Source of the DNA: an uncultured Bacilli bacterium
GTDB lineage: Bacteria; Bacillota_I; Bacilli_A; RF39; UBA660
DNA: 50,723 nucleotides
NCBI GenBank assembly: GCA_947589435.1
Contig: CANQBI010000007.1
Location: forward strand, 1 to 50,723
Direction: 5' to 3'
Shown here in pieces: positions 1 through 8,908 of this stretch (its first letter is position 1; each line of letters starts with the position of its first letter). Below the pieces are notes generated by a model. That model saw nothing but the letters and a program-made list of their open reading frames with translations. It had not been told where the DNA came from and ran no database searches. The translations under genes and the position numbers were made by a program.

Positions 1-111
1 CAATAAATTGCCTCTAAACCCTCCAAGGGTTTACGTGCTGAAGCACGTGGCCTGAACCTATTTTTCGATACGGTCAAGAAAATAATTTATTTATTTTCTA
101 ACATCCCCTTT
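1..111. other. Hairpin-rich left edge, unidentified
   Basis: No gene seen. Three perfect or near-perfect stems follow each other: AAACCC/GGGTTT around 16-35, ACGTGC/GCACGT around 34-49, and AGAAAATAA/TTATTTTCT at about 77-99, with a T-run further on. This GC-rich, stem-dense sequence contrasts with the AT-rich surroundings and could be the end of a structured RNA gene that starts left of the window and terminates here on the + strand. I considered SRP RNA, tmRNA and 6S RNA but saw no diagnostic motif. The third stem may also serve as terminator for the minus-strand glycosyltransferase gene. Confidence 0.3.
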
Positions 112-1191
112 TTATTTTATATACTTTTCCATTTGTTCTAGATTAAGTTGTAATCTAATATTGTTTTTATCTAGTTCTAAAGCTTTTTTAACCCATTTAA
201 CACTTTCTTCATAATAACCTAAATTAAATGCACAAATACTTATTACATCATAAATAAAACTATTCCAAGCAAATTCTTCATTAATATAAGATTTGCTTTT
301 ATTTTTTATTTCTAGAGCTTTTCTTAAATAATTATAAGCATTTAAATAATCTTTATCTTCATAATAGATATAAGCAAGTTCGACATAACCTTCTCTAAGA
401 TGTGGGGCTTCATTAATGGCGTCTTGATACCATTTAATTGCCTCCTCTTTTTCTTTCTTAGCTTTATAGCATCTTCCAATAAAACGCATGGAAGCCGCTC
501 TTTCATCTTTCCATGTGGCTTTTTTTAAAGTTAAATGTTTCTTTAAAGTAGTAATCGATTCATCCCACTTTTTATAATACATATATTCTCTACCTAAATA
601 ATGCATATTCCGATCATCTTCTGGATCTTCTTTAACACTTAATTCTAAAAGGGGTAAATAAGAAGAACGGGATTTAGTTTTATCCGGATAGTGATTAACT
701 TCAATCGTATTACATAATACTTCTTTTTCTTCTTTTAAAGGAGTTAATACTTCATGAACCGGATGAGTCCATTTATAATAACCATTCTTATGAATTTTAT
801 TAATTAGAAAACTAGTTCCTGGATTACCATATTCATCAAAAGACCAATTATAGTTATATCTTACTCTGGTAACATCATCATTCCATACTTTTAAAATTTC
901 ATCTTTCCATCCTTTACTAAACACTTCATCTAAATCGACACAGACACAAATATCATATTCCGAAGGGACTAAGGAAAGGGAGGCATTCCGGGCTTCATCA
1001 AAACGCCAAGGATTAAAAATTTGGGTGTGGACTTCTACTCCTAAACTTTCGAGTAAACTCACCGTATTATCCGTTGAACCTGTATCTAAAACTACTATTT
1101 TATCGGCTTCCCTCATAGAATCAACCCAACGTTTAACAAACTTTTCTTCATTTTTCGTAATGGCATAAACACATACTTTATAATCTTTCAA
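112..1191 (-). CDS. Family 2 glycosyltransferase with C-terminal TPR repeats
   Basis: 359 aa. The N-terminal ~170 residues are a GT-A fold glycosyltransferase: the ITKNEE opening, the VVLDTGSTDNT nucleotide-sugar motif, and a VDLDE acidic motif (the DxD equivalent) near residue 86. Residues ~190-359 are tetratricopeptide repeats, seen as repeated W-Y-A-L-E patterns such as EAIKWYQDAINEAP. The family transfers a sugar from an activated nucleotide donor; the TPR part probably binds the acceptor protein or partner. Related layouts occur in peptide S-glycosyltransferases, but no substrate peptide gene is visible nearby. The start is TTG, preceded by AGGTGAT. It is divergent from the desulfurase gene. 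Confidence 0.85.
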   Translation of the reverse strand: MKDYKVCVYAITKNEEKFVKRWVDSMREADKIVVLDTGSTDNTVSLLESLGVEVHTQIFNPWRFDEARNASLSLVPSEYDICVCVDLDEVFSKGWKDEILKVWNDDVTRVRYNYNWSFDEYGNPGTSFLINKIHKNGYYKWTHPVHEVLTPLKEEKEVLCNTIEVNHYPDKTKSRSSYLPLLELSVKEDPEDDRNMHYLGREYMYYKKWDESITTLKKHLTLKKATWKDERAASMRFIGRCYKAKKEKEEAIKWYQDAINEAPHLREGYVELAYIYYEDKDYLNAYNYLRKALEIKNKSKSYINEEFAWNSFIYDVISICAFNLGYYEESVKWVKKALELDKNNIRLQLNLEQMEKYIK

Positions 1192-1263
1192 AATATCACC
1201 TAGAATATTTTATGTAAAATTATTTTTATTGGGTAATATTAATAACCAAAAATATGGAATTTA

Positions 1264-1272
1264 TGTTATAAT
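1264..1272 (+). promoter_or_regulatory. Extended -10 promoter of the cysteine desulfurase gene
   Basis: TG-T-TATAAT lies 23 bases before the ATG. No good -35 hexamer is seen at 17 bases, which fits an extended -10 promoter. Confidence 0.5.
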
Positions 1273-1294
1273 CTTTTATTAAGAAAGAAGGTTT

Positions 1295-2419
1295 ATGATG
1301 ATTTATTTAGATTATAGTGCTACTACTCCCGTTAATAGTGAGGTTTTAGATTCTTTTAATAAAGCATCTTTAATAACTGGAAATGCTAATTCCTTACATA
1401 AACTAGGAGTAAATGCCCAAAATTTAATCGATGCTTCAACCAAACAAATAACTAACCTTTTAAATTTACAAAATAAAGAAATAATTTATACTAGTGGTTC
1501 TACCGAAGCAAATAATTTAGCTATTATGGGTATTGCTTTAAAATATCAAACACGCGGTAAACATATTATAACCACAAAATATGAACACTCTTCCGTAAGT
1601 TCTACCCTAGATTATTTAAAAACATTAGGCTTTGAAATAAGTTATATAAATACTTTAGATAATGGTTTACTTGATTTAGAACATTTTAAAAGTTTACTTA
1701 GGGATGATACTATTCTTGTTACTGTTAATCATATTAATAGTGAACTAGGTCTTAAAATGCCAATAGAAGAAATAAGCAATATATTAAAAAATTATCCCAA
1801 ATGTTTCTTTCATGTCGATATGACTCAAAGCATTGGTAAAATAAAAGTTGATTTAAATAATATTGATTTAGTATCTATGTCTGCCCATAAAATATATGGT
1901 CTTAAAGGAATTGGAGCTTTAATTAAAAATAAAAACCTAGAATTAGAGCCAATTATTCATGGCGGAAAATCCACAACTAACTACAGGAGTGGTACTCCAT
2001 GTCATCCTTTAATTGCCTCTTTAGCTAAAGCCTTAAGACTATCTTTAGAAAATTTAGATAATAATTATAATTATGTTTTAGATTTAAATAACTATTTAAA
2101 AGATAATTTAAAAGAATTAAAAGATGTCTATATTAATAGTAATGAATATTGTATTCCTCATATTTTAAATGTTAGTATTAAGGACGTAAAAGCGGAAACT
2201 TTTATGCATGCTTTAGAAGAATATGATGTTTATGTTTCTACAAAAACAGCTTGTAGTGATAATGATGCCTATAGTGAAAGTGTTTATATTTTTACGAGTG
2301 ATATGGAAAGAGCTAAATCAAGTATTAGGATTAGTTTATCGCCACTTACTACTAAAGAAGAATTAGATAAATTTATCGAAATATTTAAAAAATGTTATAG
2401 CAAATTAAAACAATTATAG
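1295..2419 (+). CDS. Cysteine desulfurase (NifS/IscS family)
   Basis: 374 aa, full length for class V PLP aminotransferases. It removes sulfur from L-cysteine as an enzyme-bound persulfide for Fe-S clusters or tRNA thiolation. Visible features: N-terminal DYSATTPV, the cofactor region [22 protein letters not shown], the PLP-binding lysine in SAHKIYG, and the catalytic cysteine in KTACS. No IscU or MnmA neighbour is present, so the pathway served is open. Two consecutive ATG codons start it after AGAAGG. Confidence 0.92.
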   Translation: MMIYLDYSATTPVNSEVLDSFNKASLITGNANSLHKLGVNAQNLIDASTKQITNLLNLQNKEIIYTSGSTEANNLAIMGIALKYQTRGKHIITTKYEHSSVSSTLDYLKTLGFEISYINTLDNGLLDLEHFKSLLRDDTILVTVNHINSELGLKMPIEEISNILKNYPKCFFHVDMTQSIGKIKVDLNNIDLVSMSAHKIYGLKGIGALIKNKNLELEPIIHGGKSTTNYRSGTPCHPLIASLAKALRLSLENLDNNYNYVLDLNNYLKDNLKELKDVYINSNEYCIPHILNVSIKDVKAETFMHALEEYDVYVSTKTACSDNDAYSESVYIFTSDMERAKSSIRISLSPLTTKEELDKFIEIFKKCYSKLKQL

Positions 2420-2438
2420 GTTTTTATACTTTGCAAAA

Positions 2439-2470
2439 CCTCCCTATTTTCATATTTTATATTGGGGAGG
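2439..2470 (+). promoter_or_regulatory. Hairpin that can mask the ribosome binding site of the collagen-like gene
   Basis: CCTCCC at 2439-2444 is exactly complementary to GGGAGG at 2465-2470, which is the Shine-Dalgarno sequence of the ATG at 2476. A 20-base AT-rich loop separates them. If the mRNA starts upstream of 2439, the stem would hide the ribosome site. The stem is seen; the regulation is inferred. Confidence 0.45.
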
Positions 2471-2475
2471 CAAAA

Positions 2476-2988
<513 letters not shown>

Positions 2989-3085
2989 AAGTGGCACATA
3001 TAATTTTTTAGTAATATAAAATTATTTAAACAAAAAATCTAGAATATATTTTATTATAAACTAGATTTTTATATTAATTTTTATA

Positions 3086-3469
3086 TTAAAATGTAATAGT
3101 GTTAAAGCCAAGACTTTCTAAATATTTCATATTTTCTTCTGCAACTTTTTCGGCAATGTCTTTATCAAAATATGATATATACCATAAATAAGTAGTTGGG
3201 TCATCTTGTAATTGAAGCATATAATCTTGTGTTGGATTTACGGCATAGTTTCTAATTTTATTAAAACAATCCTCACATAGAAAACTATGAGTACACCATG
3301 TTAAATAGCCTTCAGTAATTTCTTTGCAACAGCCATCACAAGTGGCTACTTCTGGCAATATAGTTCCTTCTGTAGTTGTTTTTACATAATTTATTCCATT
3401 TGATAAATATTCTAATTTTTTGCCATATTTTTTTATATCTGTGGCATTAAAATCTTCCATTTTTTTCAT
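3086..3469 (-). CDS. Small cysteine-motif (putative zinc-binding) protein, element cargo
   Basis: 127 aa from the ATG at 3469, chosen because AAAGAGG precedes it. The upstream in-frame stretch is leftover recombinase-tail sequence, not part of this protein. Mid-protein cysteines CDGCC and, about 18 residues later, C-T-H-S-F-L-CEDC look like a zinc knuckle. The C-terminal half is acidic and aromatic. I do not recognise the family. It is the outermost gene on the left end of the element, a common cargo position beside a serine recombinase. Confidence 0.6.
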   Translation of the reverse strand: MKKMEDFNATDIKKYGKKLEYLSNGINYVKTTTEGTILPEVATCDGCCKEITEGYLTWCTHSFLCEDCFNKIRNYAVNPTQDYMLQLQDDPTTYLWYISYFDKDIAEKVAEENMKYLESLGFNTITF

Positions 3470-3473
3470 TTTT

Positions 3474-3582
3474 TCCTCTTTCCTTTCATCTTTATAAGTA
3501 TTAAAACTTAATATATCTATCAATTAATTTTTCTATCATTAATTTATTTGACATTTTAAAAGATAGAAATTCTTTGACTATT
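3474..3582 (-). pseudogene. Duplicated remnant of the serine recombinase 3' end
   Basis: The minus strand here encodes IVKEFLSFK then SNKLM, close to IVKEFLSLKKPNKLM in the intact recombinase. Further on, FNTYKDERK resembles QNPYKEKERK at the recombinase C-terminus. The frame is broken and about 30 bases are missing relative to 3892-4040. It indicates an earlier recombinase tail displaced by cargo insertion or recombination. Confidence 0.65.
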
Positions 3583-3589
3583 AAATCAC

Positions 3590-3886
3590 TTAGTTAAGTA
3601 AATCATCACTAAAATCGAATTTTCCTAAATCATATCCTTTTATATTACACTTTGTTATAATTTTGGTCTTTAACTTTTTAAGGTATTTATGATTATCAGT
3701 AAAATCCAATTTTTTTAAATCAAGCCCTCTAATATGATAATAAAAAATTTCTTTAAATTCATTACTAATTAATTTTTGCTCAAGTTCTATGTATAAATCA
3801 GAAATTTGTTTATTAATCTTTTTGCTTTCTTTTATTAAATTATCAATTTTAGCATTTAATTCTTTTATATTTTTATCTTCTTTCAT
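3590..3886 (-). CDS. Small coiled-coil protein with two DL-x-DF repeats, unknown function
   Basis: 98 aa. Residues 1-45 are a charged, probably coiled-coil helix. Residues ~50-98 hold two related units (GLDLKKLDFTDN and GYDLGKFDFSDD) that resemble the GLDLSKYDF units of the pentapeptide-like protein at 15692-16438 in the same element. It starts just after the recombinase stop (TAG then TATG), with its ribosome site GAAAGGA inside the recombinase end, so it is translationally coupled to the recombinase. Confidence 0.6.
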   Translation of the reverse strand: MKEDKNIKELNAKIDNLIKESKKINKQISDLYIELEQKLISNEFKEIFYYHIRGLDLKKLDFTDNHKYLKKLKTKIITKCNIKGYDLGKFDFSDDLLN

Positions 3887-3887
3887 A

Positions 3888-5519
3888 CTAATTTTTCCTT
3901 TCTTTTTCTTTATAAGGGTTTTGAACCTTATAATGTATATCTATTGTTCCATCTTCACCTATATAAATTACATCAATTAAATTTAATAACATTAATTTAT
4001 TAGGCTTTTTAAGTGATAAAAATTCTTTGACTATTTTTGAATAGTCTGGCTCTATAATATTTTTTTTGAGTATAGAATTTAAATCATCTTCATAATTTTT
4101 TAGTTTCTTTTTTTCATATTCTATTGCTTCTAATTTACTTTTAGTTACTCTTTGATATTGTTCTAAATCAATTACACCTTCTAACTTGTCATTATAAACA
4201 TTATCTATCTGTCTTTGGAGTTTTTCTATTTCTCGATTACTTTTATCAATGTTTAGTTTTAAATCAACTTGTAATTGTTTACTTTGTTTTTTATCTTTTA
4301 ATTTTTCAGCAAAATTATGACTATCAACATAATGCAGGCATTCCTCCTTGATATTTTTTAAAACTAACTTTTCTAACTTTTCGTAAATAAATCTATGAGC
4401 AGTACACACTGTTTTTCTGCTTCCGTATTTCCGATAGTAATTACAAACTGTGTAATTATTTGAACGCTCTTTATAATGTTGAATTCCAATACTATGATTA
4501 CATTCTTTGCATCTCATCATACCTTTTAAAAGATAATCATGGGTTTTTATTGTTTTATTTTTATTTGATTTAAACATTAATTGAACATTATTAAAAGTTT
4601 TCTCATCAATAATGGGTTCATGTGTATTTTTTACTATTTTCCATTGTTCTTTTGGTAGATATATTATCATTTTTGATTTATGGTTTAATCTAGTTGTTTT
4701 ACCTTGAACCATATGTCCTAGATACATTTCATTTTCAAGTATTCTTTTAATTGTATCAGGAGACCACAAATCAATAAGAGTTTTATTTAATTTCCTTTTA
4801 CTTCCTTTAATAATTGTGGGAATAGGGACTTTTTCATCAGTAAGAATTTTAGAAATATTATCAAGACTATTATTTTCCAATGCTAATTTAAATATTCTTT
4901 GTACTATTTCTTTTCCTTTGGGTTCAATTATAAAATGATAGGGGTCATCTGGATCTATTTGATATCCAAGCGGTGGCTCTCCACCTGTCCATTTTCCTAC
5001 TTTTCGATAATCAGTAAATGTTCCTCTTATTTTTTTAGAAGTTTGTCTTGCAAAGTTTTCATTACCCCAATTTATAACGGGGGCAACTTCATTACTTGGT
5101 GAATCAACAAAAGTGTCAATGTTTTCTAGTATTGAAATATAACGAACTTTATGCTCTGGAAACCATCTCTCAATATAATCATCAGTTTGAATATGGTCCC
5201 TTCCTAATCTTGATAAATCTTTAGTAATAACCATATTTACTTGTTTATTTTCTATTAATTTAATTAACTTATTAAAATCTTCTCTATCAAAAGTAGTTCC
5301 AGAAACACCATCATCTTTTAAAATAGCAACTTCTACAAATTGGCAATTAGGATATGCTTTTTTCTCTTCTTCAACGTATTTTTGACAAATTTCAATTTGG
5401 TTTCTTATACTTCGACTTTGTTCTTCCTTGCTTTTGCCTTGTTCTTCTTTAGAAAGTCTAGCATAAATAACATAACACATTACTCTAACAACACGCATAA
5501 AGTTATCATACAATTCCAA
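3888..5519 (-). CDS. Large serine recombinase (integrase/excisionase of the element)
   Basis: 543 aa. N-terminal resolvase domain with the catalytic serine in YARLS (near residue 23) and the family motifs DDGVSG, KDLSRLGRD and DDYIE. A recombinase domain follows (~residues 160-300, PPLGY), then a zinc ribbon (CKEC near 337, with later C-N and VC cysteines), and a C-terminal coiled coil (~395-475). The family cuts both strands at a dinucleotide core of attP and attB and rejoins after subunit rotation, without a homology requirement. Its gene lies next to attL, and the CTGCAA core is its likely crossover site. The start is TTG, preceded by GGAGGG. A 29-codon reading frame sits just upstream in the same direction. 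Confidence 0.93.
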   Translation of the reverse strand: MELYDNFMRVVRVMCYVIYARLSKEEQGKSKEEQSRSIRNQIEICQKYVEEEKKAYPNCQFVEVAILKDDGVSGTTFDREDFNKLIKLIENKQVNMVITKDLSRLGRDHIQTDDYIERWFPEHKVRYISILENIDTFVDSPSNEVAPVINWGNENFARQTSKKIRGTFTDYRKVGKWTGGEPPLGYQIDPDDPYHFIIEPKGKEIVQRIFKLALENNSLDNISKILTDEKVPIPTIIKGSKRKLNKTLIDLWSPDTIKRILENEMYLGHMVQGKTTRLNHKSKMIIYLPKEQWKIVKNTHEPIIDEKTFNNVQLMFKSNKNKTIKTHDYLLKGMMRCKECNHSIGIQHYKERSNNYTVCNYYRKYGSRKTVCTAHRFIYEKLEKLVLKNIKEECLHYVDSHNFAEKLKDKKQSKQLQVDLKLNIDKSNREIEKLQRQIDNVYNDKLEGVIDLEQYQRVTKSKLEAIEYEKKKLKNYEDDLNSILKKNIIEPDYSKIVKEFLSLKKPNKLMLLNLIDVIYIGEDGTIDIHYKVQNPYKEKERKN

Positions 5520-5538
5520 GCATATCCCTCCAATCTAT

Positions 5539-5628
5539 TTAATCTATAGTACAACATTCAATAAGCAGTTCTTCTATTACTTTTTGAATTGTTGGGCCAT
5601 TTTTATCAAAATGTATTACAACTTTCAT
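5539..5628 (-). CDS. 29-residue peptide preceding the serine recombinase
   Basis: Reading frame MKVVIHFDKNGPTIQKV... ending in CCTID, with a strong ribosome site (GGAGG, 5 bases before ATG). It lies 19 bases before the recombinase start, on the same strand. Its coding-like sequence and placement suggest a real gene, perhaps a small recombination directionality factor or a translational coupler. That role is inference only; 29 residues is too short for homology by eye. Confidence 0.5.
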   Translation of the reverse strand: MKVVIHFDKNGPTIQKVIEELLIECCTID

Positions 5629-5762
5629 TTAAACCTCCACTATAATTTATGTCGAGGTGAATACATTTTGACCTACTAATATTTTAGTTAAATCTTTTTA
5701 ATTTAACAGTAACCCTAATATTAATCTAACAGCTTTAAAATTAAATACAAGATTTCTAAATT

Positions 5763-6173
5763 TTAATTTCTATCTTTTATTTTAGTTAAACAAGGTGTTG
5801 AGTCATCTAATAAAATAAATGAAAGAAATAAATCTTGATATCTGGTATCTTTTATTTCATTTAAATAAGATATTGATTCATCTAATAAATCAAAGACCAA
5901 CAATGTGCCGTTATATCCAGCATCTTCGTATGTATCATCTATCTCAAGCAAAAAAAGTTTTTTAGTGGCTTGAGATAGTAATAATCTTTTAAATGGACTA
6001 GTTTTATACATTCTTTCAAACCAATTAATTAATTCCTCAAACTTTTTTATTTTGGCTATATCTCTTTCTTCCTTAATAAATTTTTTAAGAAAATAATTTA
6101 ATATTCTCATACATTCTTCAAACGTATATGTTGGAATTTCAATTTCTCTATCATATACTATAATTTTTTCCAT
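5763..6173 (-). CDS. Hypothetical element protein
   Basis: 136 aa, mostly helical and charged. It starts MEKIIVYDREIEIP and has aromatic/acidic segments (LLEIDDTYED). No signal peptide, membrane segment or catalytic motif is visible. It has its own GAAAGG ribosome site and is separated from the RecA-like gene by 180 bases containing an inverted repeat, so it may be separately transcribed. Family not recognised. Confidence 0.6.
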   Translation of the reverse strand: MEKIIVYDREIEIPTYTFEECMRILNYFLKKFIKEERDIAKIKKFEELINWFERMYKTSPFKRLLLSQATKKLFLLEIDDTYEDAGYNGTLLVFDLLDESISYLNEIKDTRYQDLFLSFILLDDSTPCLTKIKDRN

Positions 6174-6195
6174 TTTTTCTTTTCCTTTCTATTGT

Positions 6196-6225
6196 AGTTA
6201 AATACATCTATAGGTGTGTTTAACT
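6196..6225. repeat. Inverted repeat upstream of the 5763-6173 gene
   Basis: AGTTAAA ... TTTAACT arms with a partly symmetric centre. It could be an operator overlapping a TACAAT -10 on the minus strand, or a hairpin. The rest of 6226-6353 shows only another short repeat, AAACTG/CAGTTT, at about 6317-6334. Confidence 0.35.
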
Positions 6226-6353
6226 TTTTTCCCATCTTTTATTATCATCTTTTTCATAATGATAATATTTATTTTCTTTTTCTTTATATTACTTTTAGGT
6301 TTTTTGTGGCTAATATAAACTGCCTATTCAGTTTGACATTAAGTCTAGCACTT

Positions 6354-7364
6354 TTAAGATAAAAGGTTATTATAATAATTCATAACCATATCATTATATA
6401 AACATCGTTCATATTGTTGTTGTATATTTGGTAATAATTCCTTTAAACCATGTGTATTGTAAGTAGTATTATCTATAGTAATTTTAAAGTACCCCGTGCT
6501 TTGACTTATTACATTTAACTTAATCAAAGCATACACATAATTAGTAAAATTACTAATTCCTAAACCATAGACCAAATAAAATGGGATTTTTATTTCCGGC
6601 CTAATTTTATTGCTTTTAACAATTTCAAACTCTAAATTTTTACCGTTATCATTGTATTTAGTCATGTTTTTAAATTCGTTATAAACACTATTAGAAGTTA
6701 TGGGAGATACTTTAATTATAATATCCGAGTTGTATTTAACATTTTTGTTACCATATTCTTTTAATATAGTTCCTTTAGTGGTGTCAATTTTATTTCTATA
6801 TTGATTAAGTATAATAAAACATATATTTTTAGCCTTTGCTAAAGCATTATACTTATTCATAAACATTACTAAAGGTCTTGAATTATATATTGTACTATTG
6901 TCAGTAATAGACTTTCCTTTTTTTAAATCTAAAAAGCAATCATTTATTAAACAGGCAATAGAATCAATAATTATAAAAGATATTTCACTAGTGCTAATAT
7001 ACATATCAAGATATTCTTCTACCTTTTTGAAACTTGATTCTTTTAAATAGAAGAATTGCTTATTAATGTATTCTTCTAAACCAATAGAATTTACTAATTC
7101 TTTAGAAATAGAACCTTCGGCATCTAAATAAACAACATTATGTCCTTGACAACATAAATTTTTAGATATTTGTAAAGCAATAGTTGTTTTACCCATACTA
7201 CTTTCGGAAATAAACTGAACTATGTTTCCTAATTCTAAACCACCTTTAAGCAAAGTATCTAAAGCAATAATATTTGTCGGTACTATTTGACTTCCTATAT
7301 TAGAATTTTTAATTTTTTTAGATACATCTTCTAAAGTTATATTTTCCTTATTTACTCTTGCCAT
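6354..7364 (-). CDS. RecA-like recombinase/ATPase of the element
   Basis: 336 aa, close to RecA length. Residues ~25-210 are a RecA core: the lead-in IIALDTLLKGGLELGNIVQF, Walker A SESSMGKTT near residue 55, Walker B FIIIDSIA near residue 130, and the ILNQYRNKI segment where RecA has its DNA-binding loops. The C-terminus differs from bacterial RecA, as in phage UvsX and plasmid RecA paralogues. It probably forms filaments for strand exchange or replication-linked repair of the element. It follows a zinc-ribbon gene by 3 bases, so the two are cotranscribed. Confidence 0.8.
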   Translation of the reverse strand: MARVNKENITLEDVSKKIKNSNIGSQIVPTNIIALDTLLKGGLELGNIVQFISESSMGKTTIALQISKNLCCQGHNVVYLDAEGSISKELVNSIGLEEYINKQFFYLKESSFKKVEEYLDMYISTSEISFIIIDSIACLINDCFLDLKKGKSITDNSTIYNSRPLVMFMNKYNALAKAKNICFIILNQYRNKIDTTKGTILKEYGNKNVKYNSDIIIKVSPITSNSVYNEFKNMTKYNDNGKNLEFEIVKSNKIRPEIKIPFYLVYGLGISNFTNYVYALIKLNVISQSTGYFKITIDNTTYNTHGLKELLPNIQQQYERCLYNDMVMNYYNNLLS

Positions 7365-7367
7365 TTT

Positions 7368-7583
7368 TTAATTCCTTTCCGCATGGTAATTTTTAGTTAA
7401 CATTTTCTGATAACAATCATAACAAGTCATATATGGACTAGGTTTAGAAAATTTGCAATTACAAATATTGCAATAATTAAATAATTGGCCGATACTAAAT
7501 TGGTAATAGCAATTATCACAATTTTTATAGCCGTCTAATCTTTTTTCTTTTCCACAAGAACAGCAATAGCGATATTCTCTCAT
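7368..7583 (-). CDS. Small double zinc-ribbon protein
   Basis: 71 aa with eight cysteines in four pairs: CSCG, CDNC, CNIC and CYDC. This is typical of a two-ribbon nucleic-acid or protein adaptor. A strong AAAGGAGG precedes the ATG. It is directly upstream of the RecA-like gene, suggesting a shared recombination role; that is inferred from position alone. Confidence 0.7.
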   Translation of the reverse strand: MREYRYCCSCGKEKRLDGYKNCDNCYYQFSIGQLFNYCNICNCKFSKPSPYMTCYDCYQKMLTKNYHAERN

Positions 7584-7633
7584 TTTAATAACTTCCTCCT
7601 TTCAAATTATTACAACAAGAAAATGATTTTACC

Positions 7634-7662
7634 TTGACTAAAATATTTAAACATTTTATACT
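7634..7662 (+). promoter_or_regulatory. Promoter TTGACT-17-TATACT for the 7785 gene
   Basis: Near-consensus -35 and -10 with a 17-bp spacer. The ~115-base leader that follows contains an imperfect hairpin (AGCAAGAAA with TTTCCTTG) and a tandem AATGGTAAGA repeat just before the ribosome site. Confidence 0.65.
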
Positions 7663-7784
7663 ATCAAGCAAGAAACAATTATTTCCTTGTTGCTGAACTC
7701 ATCATAGCATGATAATTAATACTTAATTTAAATTAGTTTTAATGGTAAGATAATGGTAAGAATTTAATAGAAGGAGACTAAATT

Positions 7785-8873
7785 ATGGAAAGTATACAAT
7801 ATGCCCTTAATGCCAAAGATAGTGAAAAATATAATCCTAAAGTATATATTAAAAAAATTTATTATAAATGCGATGAAAATGAAAGTAATGATTTAGAAAC
7901 AGATAATACAATAGACTATACTTATGATAGTTCTACATGTTGGACATTTAAATCATGCAATCATTGTTTTATTGATAAAAGAAGTGCGTTTGATAGCATA
8001 ATAGATTTTGGAAAAAAGTTGGCAACAAAACCCGAAGAACTTAACGAAAAGGAGATTATTAATTCACCTCAAAAAAATTCTTCTTTAAACGATATTTTAG
8101 ATTATTTACATTATGTAAATAGCGAAGAGAAAAAGAACTATAGAACCTTTTTTACTGAAGTAGTAGAAGATTTTATTGACGAAAATTTTTATCCATATGC
8201 TACTTTTGATAAAGAAGATTTAATTATCAATTTTTGTGAAGATTGTATGACATTTTATATTTTATATCAAATACATATTTGGACTATAAAAATTATAAAT
8301 AATATTAATGAAAGTGTTAAAACCCAAAGTGAAAATGAAGAATTAAAGAAATTAATTAAGAATTTAGATAAGGCTTTAAATTTTGTTGATTTTAAAAGAC
8401 TTGTTTATACTATTGATTTAGATAAACTAATTTTCAACTTACCAAATAATTATTCTCCTAGTGAAGATTATAACTTTTATATAAATTTTAATTATCAAAA
8501 TGCCGACAAAAATCAAATTTTAAAATACTGTGAAATAATAAGAAGGGTATTAATCGGATACTTAATAGACATCATCCAACAAGACAATAATAATTATTTA
8601 ATTACAAAACAAAAAGTATTTTATAATTTTGAAAATAAAGAATATATTAATATTGAAACTACTAATTCTCTAATGGCTATAGTATGTAATGAGTTATTAT
8701 TTTGTATTTCATCCAATACAATGGCATTTGCAAGAATACCCTGTAAGAACCCGAATTGCACAAATTATATTAATAAAAAGGGAAGAACGGAATATTGTAA
8801 TAATCCGGAATGTCAAAATTATAGAAATAATAAAAAAAGCAATGACTTTTATCATCGCCAAAATAGCATTTAA
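7785..8873 (+). CDS. Protein with C-terminal zinc-finger-like motif, unknown function
   Basis: 362 aa. The last ~45 residues contain RIPCKNPNCTNYI and EYCNNPECQNYR, two cysteine pairs followed by a basic stretch, like CGNR or DUF6076-type fingers that close otherwise variable proteins. The rest is acidic and helical with an early CNHC motif. AAGGAG precedes the ATG. It is one of only two + genes in the element besides the fragment at its edge, and runs against the resolvase gene. It could be a DNA-binding regulator; not proven. Confidence 0.65.
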   Translation: MESIQYALNAKDSEKYNPKVYIKKIYYKCDENESNDLETDNTIDYTYDSSTCWTFKSCNHCFIDKRSAFDSIIDFGKKLATKPEELNEKEIINSPQKNSSLNDILDYLHYVNSEEKKNYRTFFTEVVEDFIDENFYPYATFDKEDLIINFCEDCMTFYILYQIHIWTIKIINNINESVKTQSENEELKKLIKNLDKALNFVDFKRLVYTIDLDKLIFNLPNNYSPSEDYNFYINFNYQNADKNQILKYCEIIRRVLIGYLIDIIQQDNNNYLITKQKVFYNFENKEYINIETTNSLMAIVCNELLFCISSNTMAFARIPCKNPNCTNYINKKGRTEYCNNPECQNYRNNKKSNDFYHRQNSI

Positions 8874-8908
8874 AAACAATAAGAAATCAAACTTATTGTT
8901 TTATTTTT
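8874..8908. terminator. Bidirectional Rho-independent terminator
   Basis: Perfect stem AAACAATAAG / CTTATTGTTT with an 8-base loop and T-runs on both strands, between two convergent genes. Confidence 0.85.

Noticed and set aside
3789-5549. Several plus-strand reading frames of 60-70 codons in the recombinase region
   Set aside because: Antisense to the recombinase gene, hydrophobic by AT bias, no ribosome sites.
6258-6320. Short hydrophobic reading frame (about 20 codons, plus strand) that could suggest a type I toxin
   Set aside because: No ribosome site, promoter or antisense RNA visible.
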